From Paraburkholderia panacisoli (GTDB lineage Bacteria; Pseudomonadota; Gammaproteobacteria; Burkholderiales; Burkholderiaceae), in the NCBI RefSeq assembly GCF_008369935.1, contig NZ_VTUZ01000006.1:124001-188000 (forward strand): a stretch of 64,000 nucleotides of DNA, in the 5' to 3' direction. The position numbers and the translations under genes are program-made. The notes under the pieces are model-generated. The model did not search any database and was not told where the DNA came from. It was given only the letters and a program-made list of their open reading frames with translations. Within the stretch, counting starts at the first letter, position 1. Every line of letters begins with the position of its first letter. Positions 57,986 through 64,000 of the stretch are shown one piece after another.

Positions 57986-58957
57986 TCAAGCCCGCAGCGG
58001 CCGCACCCGCGCGACGATCTCGCCGACGATGCCGCGCCGGAACGCCAGCACGCAAGCAATGAAGATCACGCCCGTCACGATCGTCACCGACTCGCCCAGC
58101 GAGCGAAACCAGTCGATGCCTGTCGTCGCCGCGAGCGCCCCGCCGATATCGCCGAGCCGGTCTTCCAGCGCGACGATCAACGCAGCGCCCAGCAAAGGTC
58201 CGAACAGCGTGCCCATGCCGCCGACGAGCGTCATCAGGATCACCAGACCGGACATGGTCCAGTACGCGTCGCCCAACGTCTCGAAGCCCTGCACCAGCAC
58301 CTTGAGCGAGCCCGCGAGCCCGGCAAGTCCCGCCGACAGAATGAATGCGAGCAGTTTGAAGCGATCCGTGTCGTAGCCAAGCGATACCGCACGCGGCTCG
58401 TTTTCCTTGATCGCAACCAGCACCTGCCCGAACGGCGAATGCACGATCCGCACGATCAGCAGGAACGCCAACACCATCACTGCCAGCACGACAAAGTACA
58501 ACGCCACATCCGACGACAGATCCAGCAACCCGAACAGCTTGCCGCGCGGCACGCCTTGCAGGCCGTCCTCACCGTGCGTGAACGGCGCCTGCAGGAACAC
58601 GAAGTAGACCATTTGCGCGAGCGCCAGCGTCACCATCGCGAAGTAGATCCCCTGGCGGCGAATCGCGAAGAACCCGACGACCAGCCCCAGCAAGGTTGCC
58701 ACCGCGGTGCCGGCAATCACGCCGAGTTCCGGCGAAAAGCCAAGCGTCTGGATCGCATAGCCGGTGACATAGCCGGCCGATGCGAGGAACATCGCGTGAC
58801 CGAACGACAGCAAGCCGGTATAGCCGATCAACAGATTGAATGCCGCCGCGAACAGCGCGAAGCACAGCACCTTCATCACGAAGAGCGGATAGATACCGAG
58901 CACGGGCACCGCAATGAGCGCGATCAGCAGCAGACCGTAGAGCACTTTTCTCTGCAT
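57986..58957 (-). CDS. livM: Branched-chain amino-acid-type ABC permease LivM (second cluster)
   Basis: This 323-aa permease has about 8-9 membrane helices: FAAAFNLLIGYTGLLSFGHAMFLASAGYVTGY, RRQGIYFAMVTLALAQMVYF, the coupling region VAIKENEPRAVSLGYDTDRFKLLAFILSAGLAGLAG and GGMGTLFGPLLGA. It forms a heterodimer with the LivH encoded just upstream. The start at 58957 has AAGGA 6 nt upstream; ATG 58960, overlapping the livH stop as ATGA, is equally possible. Unlike the first cluster, the permease is not fused to an ATPase. Confidence 0.92.
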   Translation of the reverse strand: MQRKVLYGLLLIALIAVPVLGIYPLFVMKVLCFALFAAAFNLLIGYTGLLSFGHAMFLASAGYVTGYAIQTLGFSPELGVIAGTAVATLLGLVVGFFAIRRQGIYFAMVTLALAQMVYFVFLQAPFTHGEDGLQGVPRGKLFGLLDLSSDVALYFVVLAVMVLAFLLIVRIVHSPFGQVLVAIKENEPRAVSLGYDTDRFKLLAFILSAGLAGLAGSLKVLVQGFETLGDAYWTMSGLVILMTLVGGMGTLFGPLLGAALIVALEDRLGDIGGALAATTGIDWFRSLGESVTIVTGVIFIACVLAFRRGIVGEIVARVRPLRA

Positions 58958-59841
58958 CATTTTTCCTTGCCGAAGAGACCTGCCGGCCGCACCAGCAACA
59001 CGAGCGCCATGATCACGAAGACGACGGTCGCCGAAGCTTCCGGATAAAACACGCGTGTCAGCCCTTCGATTACGCCGAGCATGAGGCCGGTGAGAATCGA
59101 GCCCATGATCGAACCCATCCCGCCGATCACGACCACCGCGAACACGGTGATGATCATCGGCTGGCCCATCAGCGGCGAGACCTGAATGACCGGTGCGGCC
59201 AGCACGCCGGCAAACGCCGCCAGGGCGACGCCGAAGCCGTAGGTCAGCGTGATCATCAGCGGCACGTTGACGCCGAACGCTTCGACCAGTTTCGGATTCT
59301 CGGTGCCCGCGCGCAGATAAGCGCCGAGGCGCGTCTTCTCGATCACGAACCACGTCGCGAAGCACACCACCAGCGATGCGACGACCACCCAGGCGCGATA
59401 ATTCGGCAGGAACATGAAGCCCAGATTGGTCGCGCCGGACAGCGCCGACGGCACGTCATACGGCTGGCCGGACGAACCGTAGATCGAGCGGAACACGCCT
59501 TCGACGACGAGCGTCAGCCCGAAGGTCAGCAGCAGCCCATACAGGTGATCGAGCTTGTACAGCCAGCGCAGCATCGAGCGTTCGATCGCGATGCCGAACA
59601 GCCCCACGATCAGCGGCGCCAATACCAGCATCACCCAATATGGCAGGCCGAAATACGACAGCCCCATCCACGCGAGCATTGCACCGAGCATGAACAACGC
59701 GCCGTGCGCGAAGTTGATCACGTTGAGCAAGCCGAAGATCACCGCCAGCCCGAGACTCAGAATCGCGTAGAACGAGCCGTTCACGAGCCCCAGCAGCAGC
59801 TGGCTCAGCATTGCCGGAAGCGGAACGCCAAAGATATCCAT
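58957..59841 (-). CDS. livH: Branched-chain amino-acid-type ABC permease LivH (second cluster)
   Basis: This 294-aa permease has LLLGLVNGSFYAILSLGLAVIFGLLNVINFAHGALFMLGAMLAW, the coupling region RLGAYLRAGTENPKLVEAFGVNVPLMITLTYGFGVALAAFAG and GGMGSIMGSILTGLMLGVIEGL. The length is typical. It overlaps livM at its stop codon. It follows the binding-protein gene after 204 nt. Confidence 0.92.
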   Translation of the reverse strand: MDIFGVPLPAMLSQLLLGLVNGSFYAILSLGLAVIFGLLNVINFAHGALFMLGAMLAWMGLSYFGLPYWVMLVLAPLIVGLFGIAIERSMLRWLYKLDHLYGLLLTFGLTLVVEGVFRSIYGSSGQPYDVPSALSGATNLGFMFLPNYRAWVVVASLVVCFATWFVIEKTRLGAYLRAGTENPKLVEAFGVNVPLMITLTYGFGVALAAFAGVLAAPVIQVSPLMGQPMIITVFAVVVIGGMGSIMGSILTGLMLGVIEGLTRVFYPEASATVVFVIMALVLLVRPAGLFGKEK

Positions 59842-60045
59842 TGAAGCCCTTAACCCCTGAAGCCATTGCCAAGGTGAGATCGTTCACGCACGACCCGGCC
59901 GGCGCGCGACAGGCAGCAACGACGCCCTTCGCGCGCGGCATCTGAAAACGTTTGCCGTCCGCCTGCCGGCCGGCGCCGCACAATTGCCAACCTGTGCGGC
60001 GACGCATCGACAGCCAGACGCCCTCGAGAAACCCTCAACCCGCGC

Positions 60046-61260
60046 TTATTTCCACAGTGCGCAACGCGTTTCCGCCTTGGTCGTGAACGCCTGCTCGCCC
60101 GGGATCGTCGCCGTGATCTTGTAGTAGTCCCACGGCTCTTTGGATTCGGCCGGTGTCTTCACCTGCATCAGATACATGTCGTGGATCATGCTGCCGTCCT
60201 GACGGATGTAGCCCTTCGCATAGAAGTCGTCGATCTTGGTCTTCTTCAGCTGCGCCATCACCTTGTCGGCGTCGGTCGAGCCGACCGCCTGCACGGCTTT
60301 CAGGTAGTTCATGGTCGCCGAATAGTCCGCGGCTTGCAGGCTCGACGGCATCTTCTTGGTCTTTTCGAAATAGCGCTGCGCCCATTTGCGCGTGTCGGCG
60401 TCCTTGTTCCAGTACCAGCTGTCCGTCAACACGAGGCCTTGCGTGGTCTCCAGACCCAGGCTGTGGATATCGTTGATGAACACCAGCAGCGCGGCAATCT
60501 TCATCGTCTTGTTGATGCCGAATTCCTTGGCGGCCTTGATCGAGTTGATCGTGTCGCCGCCGGCGTTGGCGAGGCCCAGAATCTGCGCCTTCGACGACTG
60601 CGCCTGCAGCAGGAACGACGAGAAGTCGGACGCGGATAGCGGATGACGCACCACGCCCAGCACCTGGCCACCGTTCGCTTTCACCACGTCCGAGGTGTTC
60701 TTTTCGAGCGCCTTGCCGAACGCATAGTCAGCCGTCAGGAAGTACCACGTCTTGCCGCCCTGCTTGGTCACCGCCGAACCGGTGCCTTTGGCGAGCGCGG
60801 TCGTGTCGTACGCATAGTGGATCGTGTACGGGGTGCACTGCTCATTGGTCAGCGTGTCCGCGCCTGCGCCGATGCTGATGTAGACCTTGTGCTTTTCGCC
60901 CGCCACCGTATTCATCGCCAAACCCGTCGCCGAGTTCGTGCCGCCGACCAGCATGTCGACGCCGTCACGGTCGAACCATTCGCGTGCGCGCGACGCCGCG
61001 ATGTCCGCCTTGTTCTGGTGATCCGCGTAGACCAGCGTGACCGGCTTACCGTTGACCTTGCCGCCGAAATCGGCGATCGCCATGCGGATCGCTTCGAGGC
61101 CGCCCGGGCCGTCGATATCCGCATACAGCCCCGAAAGATCGGTGATGAAGCCGATCTTCACCGCATCGTCGGCCGCTTGCGCGCTGCCCATCGTGATCGC
61201 GGCCCCCGCCGCAACCGCGAAACAAAGTGAGGCAAGCCGCGCGAGTGGGTTCTTTTTCAT
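60046..61260 (-). CDS. Periplasmic binding protein of the second liv-type cluster
   Basis: This 404-aa protein has a signal peptide ending SAQA and a Liv-type two-lobed fold: VKIGFITDLSGLYADIDGPGGLEAIRMAIADFGG, MLVGGTNSATGLAMNTVAGEKHKVYISIGAGAD, ADYAFGKALEKNTSDVVKANGGQVLG and LLVFINDIHSLGLETTQGLVLTDSWYWN. It is only distantly like the two paralogues at 54.7-57.5 kb. It belongs to the HAAT subgroup that often takes aromatic, amide or short-chain acid ligands; no ligand can be assigned. The ribosome binding site AGGAGACACGA is excellent. It lies between livF and livH. Confidence 0.92.
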   Translation of the reverse strand: MKKNPLARLASLCFAVAAGAAITMGSAQAADDAVKIGFITDLSGLYADIDGPGGLEAIRMAIADFGGKVNGKPVTLVYADHQNKADIAASRAREWFDRDGVDMLVGGTNSATGLAMNTVAGEKHKVYISIGAGADTLTNEQCTPYTIHYAYDTTALAKGTGSAVTKQGGKTWYFLTADYAFGKALEKNTSDVVKANGGQVLGVVRHPLSASDFSSFLLQAQSSKAQILGLANAGGDTINSIKAAKEFGINKTMKIAALLVFINDIHSLGLETTQGLVLTDSWYWNKDADTRKWAQRYFEKTKKMPSSLQAADYSATMNYLKAVQAVGSTDADKVMAQLKKTKIDDFYAKGYIRQDGSMIHDMYLMQVKTPAESKEPWDYYKITATIPGEQAFTTKAETRCALWK

Positions 61261-61313
61261 TCGTGTCTCCTGGTTTCTTCGCTTGTGATTATCAGAGGCA
61301 ATCGGGCGCGGGT

Positions 61314-62072
61314 TTAGACGCCCAGTAAGTCGTGCAGGACCGGCATCTTGGCTTCGAGTTCGTTCGCCTCGAAGTGCTCGACGATCGTGCCGTGCTCCAT
61401 GACGTAGAAGCGGTCGGCAAGCGGCGCGGCAAAGCGGAAATTCTGTTCGACCATCACGACCGTGTAGCCGCGGGCCTTCAGCGTGATGATCATGCGGGCG
61501 AGCGCCTGCACGATCACCGGCGCCAGTCCTTCCGAGATTTCGTCGAGCAGCAGCAAGCTCGCGCCGGTGCGCAGAATCCGCGCGACCGCCAGCATCTGCT
61601 GCTCGCCGCCCGAGAGCCGCGTGCCTTGACTCGCGCGGCGCTCTTGCAGATTCGGAAACATCGAATAGATTTCCTCGAGCGACATCATGTGCGCCTTGTC
61701 GCCGATGGGCGGCGGCAGCAGCAGATTTTCCTCACACGAGAGGCTCGAAAAAATTCCGCGCTCTTCCGGGCAATAACCGATGCCGCAATGCGCGATGCGA
61801 TGCGTGGGCAGGTTGATCGTTTCGCGTCCGCCGATGCGGATCGAGCCGGTGCGCCGCCCCGTCAGGCCCATGATCGCGCGCAGCGTGGTGGTACGCCCCG
61901 CGCCGTTGCGGCCGAGCAGCGTGACCACTTCGCCGCGGTTCACGGTCAGATCGACGCCATGCAGAATGTGGGATTCCCCGTACCAGGCCTGCAGGCCCGC
62001 GATCTCCAGCGCGGGTGCGCCGCCGCTCGTACCGCTCACTTCGAGGCCTTCGCCCTCGACAATCGTATTCAT
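61314..62072 (-). CDS. livF: LivF-type ABC ATPase with an altered Walker A
   Basis: This 252-aa ATPase has signature LSGGEQQMLAVARIL and H-loop VVMVEQNFRFA. The Walker A reads LLGRNGAGRTTT, with Arg60 (codon CGT) where nearly all ABC ATPases have Lys. Walker B continues LLLLDEISEGL instead of DEPSEGL. The rest of the protein is intact and of normal length, with no frameshift, so it is not an obvious pseudogene. The start codon overlaps the livG stop by 4 nt. Confidence 0.92.
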   Translation of the reverse strand: MNTIVEGEGLEVSGTSGGAPALEIAGLQAWYGESHILHGVDLTVNRGEVVTLLGRNGAGRTTTLRAIMGLTGRRTGSIRIGGRETINLPTHRIAHCGIGYCPEERGIFSSLSCEENLLLPPPIGDKAHMMSLEEIYSMFPNLQERRASQGTRLSGGEQQMLAVARILRTGASLLLLDEISEGLAPVIVQALARMIITLKARGYTVVMVEQNFRFAAPLADRFYVMEHGTIVEHFEANELEAKMPVLHDLLGV

Positions 62073-62848
62073 GCGTGGGCTCCGGCGAGCGCTGCGTCGG
62101 CGCTGCCCATGTAGGCTTGCATCACGAGGGGATTCTTCGACACTTCGGCGTAGCTGCCTTCGGCGAGCACTTCGCCTCGTTGCAGCACGGTGATCGTGTC
62201 GGAGATGCCCGCGATCACGTTCATGTTGTGCTCGACCATCAGAATCGTGCGACCGCTCGATACTTTTTTGATCAGCGCCGTCACGCGGTCGACGTCTTCG
62301 TGGCCCATGCCTTGCGTCGGCTCGTCGAGCAGCATCAGCTCCGGTTCCATCGCGAGCGTGGTAGCAATTTCAAGCGCGCGTTTGCGGCCATATGAAAGTT
62401 CGACCGTCAGCACATCCGCGAAATCGGTCAATCCGACCTGGGTGAGCAGGTCCATTGCGCGGTCGTCGAGTTGGCGCAGCGTGCGCTCGCTCTTCCAGAA
62501 GTGAAACGCGGTGCCGAGCGAACGTTGCAAGCCGATGCGCACGTTCTGCAATGCTGTCAGATGCGGAAATACAGCGGAGATCTGAAACGAACGGATGATG
62601 CCGCGACGCGCAATCTGCGCCGGCCGTTCGTTCGTGATGTCGACGCCGTTGAACACGATCTGACCCGCAGTCGGTTCGAGAAACTTGGTGAGCAGATTGA
62701 AGCAGGTGGTCTTGCCTGCCCCATTGGGCCCGATCAGCGCGTGGATCGAGCCACGGCGCACGCGCAGGTTCACACCGCTCACGGCGATGAAGCCTTTGAA
62801 CTCACGGGTCAGTCCGCGCGTTTCGAGAATCGTATCGCCGAGAATCAT
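62069..62848 (-). CDS. livG: LivG-type ABC ATPase (second cluster)
   Basis: This 259-aa ATPase has a normal Walker A ([20 protein letters not shown]), a signature region VELSYGRKRALEIATTLAMEP typical of LivG, and Walker B LMLLDEPTQGMGHEDVDRV. In this cluster it keeps the Walker A Lys lost in LivF. The start at 62848 is chosen for its AAGGGA ribosome binding site; the ATG four codons earlier has none. It is the first gene of the operon livG-livF-binding protein-livH-livM. Confidence 0.93.
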   Translation of the reverse strand: MILGDTILETRGLTREFKGFIAVSGVNLRVRRGSIHALIGPNGAGKTTCFNLLTKFLEPTAGQIVFNGVDITNERPAQIARRGIIRSFQISAVFPHLTALQNVRIGLQRSLGTAFHFWKSERTLRQLDDRAMDLLTQVGLTDFADVLTVELSYGRKRALEIATTLAMEPELMLLDEPTQGMGHEDVDRVTALIKKVSSGRTILMVEHNMNVIAGISDTITVLQRGEVLAEGSYAEVSKNPLVMQAYMGSADAALAGAHA

Positions 62849-63163
62849 GTTCCCTTCCATACGGAGTAAGGCGAAGCATTACGATCTTTTCGCGCGAAGC
62901 TCCGCGCGACTTTATTGACGGCGGCACCCCTGGCCGCTCGTTTGCGTGCTGCACCAATCCGGACGGTGATCCATGGCGCGGCACGCAGCATGGCTGCCAT
63001 TGTCACCCCAATGATGCAGCGCATTCATTGGGATTTGCACTTAGTGGATCATGTCTGTCCAGGCTCGATGGACGCGCGCGAGGCACCCATTCGGTAAAAC
63101 ATGGACGGTGTCTCACGCGGCTGGCTGTCTGCCTTCGTGCCTACGTGCCCTTCCGCTTTTCTG
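62849..63163. other. Intergenic region upstream of the second liv cluster
   Basis: This 315-nt region must contain the promoter of the livG operon on the minus strand and the 3' end of the oxidoreductase transcript. I see no convincing promoter pair, hairpin terminator or small gene. Confidence 0.4.
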
Positions 63164-64000
63164 TCACACAGCGGACATGGAAGGGGCCGCGCTGGTCTGC
63201 GCAGCGACGCTGCCGCTCACGCGCGCACGGCGATCTTCACGGATCATGTCGCTCGCACGCTCGGCGATCATCAGCGTTGGCGAGTTGGTGTTACCCGACG
63301 TGATGTTTGGCATCACGGACGCGTCAACCACGCGCAGCCCGTCGACTCCGATAACTCGTAGCCGATTGTCGACCACCGCAGCCGGGTCGTTGGTCATGCC
63401 CATGCGGCACGTACCGACCGGATGAAAGATGGTCGTGCCGACGAGGCCCGCGGCCTGTTGCAGTTCTTCTTCAGATTGATACTGAATGCCCGGCAGAATC
63501 TCTTGCGGCCGATAGCGCGCGAGCGCCGGTGCCATGGCGATGCGGCGAGTAAGACGCAACGCGTTGGCGGCGACGTGCCGGTCGTAATCGGTGGACAGAT
63601 AGTTCGGTGCGATCAACGGTGGCGCCGACGCGTCAGCCGACCCGATGTGGATGCTGCCGCGCGAAGTAGGACGCAACTGACACACCGACGCCGTGAACGC
63701 ATTGAACCGGTGCAGCGGTTCGCCGAAGCGATCGAGCGAGAGCGGTTGCACGTGATATTCGAGGTCCGGACGCGTGAGCGAGCGATCGTCGGGATCGGAC
63801 TTGGCGAACGCACCGAGTTGCGACGGCGACATCGACATCGGGCCGCTTTGCAACAGCGCGTATTGCACGCCGATCATCAGCTTGCCCCACCAATGCGCGG
63901 AAGCCGTATTGAGCGTGCGCACGCCATCGACTTTATAAGCCATGCGCAACTGCAAATGGTCTTGCAGATTTTCGCCGACGCCACGCAGATCCTCGACGAC
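63164..64000 (-). CDS. GMC-family FAD oxidoreductase, choline-dehydrogenase-like (5' part beyond the window)
   Basis: The visible 278 residues are the C-terminal part. They begin inside the frame with VVEDLRGVGENLQDH, the conserved GxNLQDH motif. They contain the substrate domain (TRPDLEYHVQPLSLDRFGEPLHRFNAFTASVCQLRP) and the catalytic region TTIFHPVGTCRMG, with the active-site His, and end with ASVMPNITSGNTNSPTLMIAERASDMI, which includes the second conserved Asn/His position. GMC enzymes oxidise alcohols. Choline, polyethylene-glycol-type or other alcohol dehydrogenases are all possible. The N-terminal FAD-binding part lies to the right of the window. The adjacent liv-type transporter may import a related compound (inference). 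Confidence 0.9.
   Translation of the reverse strand, partial: VVEDLRGVGENLQDHLQLRMAYKVDGVRTLNTASAHWWGKLMIGVQYALLQSGPMSMSPSQLGAFAKSDPDDRSLTRPDLEYHVQPLSLDRFGEPLHRFNAFTASVCQLRPTSRGSIHIGSADASAPPLIAPNYLSTDYDRHVAANALRLTRRIAMAPALARYRPQEILPGIQYQSEEELQQAAGLVGTTIFHPVGTCRMGMTNDPAAVVDNRLRVIGVDGLRVVDASVMPNITSGNTNSPTLMIAERASDMIREDRRARVSGSVAAQTSAAPSMSAV

Noticed and set aside
61314..62072. LivF with R in Walker A as a pseudogene
   Set aside because: The reading frame, signature motif, length and operon overlaps are all intact, so a variant enzyme is more likely than decay.

Overview
The window looks like chromosome 1 of a Paraburkholderia or Burkholderia species. It is GC-rich, protein-coding density is high, and the gene order (atp operon, parB-parA-rsmG-mnmG, hemE, priA, gcvTHP with a tandem glycine riboswitch) and protein sequences are those of Burkholderiaceae. 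Two perfect 16-bp parS sites and a chromosomal ParAB pair put the right part near, but not necessarily at, the replication origin. Transcription of mnmG, par and atp all runs leftwards, so the origin is probably to the right of the window. The species call rests on recognition, not on a database search.

Left region (1-6.5 kb): a 919-aa Ser/Thr/Ala/Gln-rich protein built from an exact 384-nt (128-aa) repeat. A large TPR + O-GlcNAc-transferase-like (GT41) + methyltransferase fusion protein follows on the same strand. A possible sigma-28-type promoter lies in front of the repeat gene, and two strong hairpins separate the two genes. This pair is the least ordinary part of the window and may be a protein glycosylation/methylation system with its substrate next door. 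Then come tRNA-Arg(CCG), a dihaem cytochrome c, an NTF2-like protein, a Rep-type helicase and a YdgJ-like oxidoreductase.

12-22 kb: a small lipoprotein, then the glycine cleavage operon gcvT-gcvH-gcvP under a tandem glycine riboswitch, an alginate-lyase-like exported protein, L-serine deaminase sdaA and a ThDP-dependent enzyme. Glycine and serine breakdown are thus side by side.

22-38 kb: an unlinked Liv-type binding protein; trifunctional putA with inverted GTTGCA operator sites; a small membrane protein; a YeiH-family transporter translationally close to a five-cysteine small protein; priA; hemE; a periplasmic cyclohexadienyl dehydratase-like gene; a long intergenic region with a candidate structured RNA; and an acyl-CoA ligase.

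37.7-50.7 kb: the complete F-type ATP synthase operon (atpIBEFHAGDC) with a good promoter and terminator, then parB, parA, rsmG and mnmG.

50.8-64 kb: two branched-chain/hydrophobic amino-acid (HAAT) ABC transporter clusters. The first has a LivM-LivG fusion, LivF, LivH and two paralogous binding proteins, and its terminator stem contains a perfect parS. The second has LivG, a LivF with Arg in place of the Walker A Lys, a binding protein, LivH and LivM. A GMC oxidoreductase runs off the right edge.
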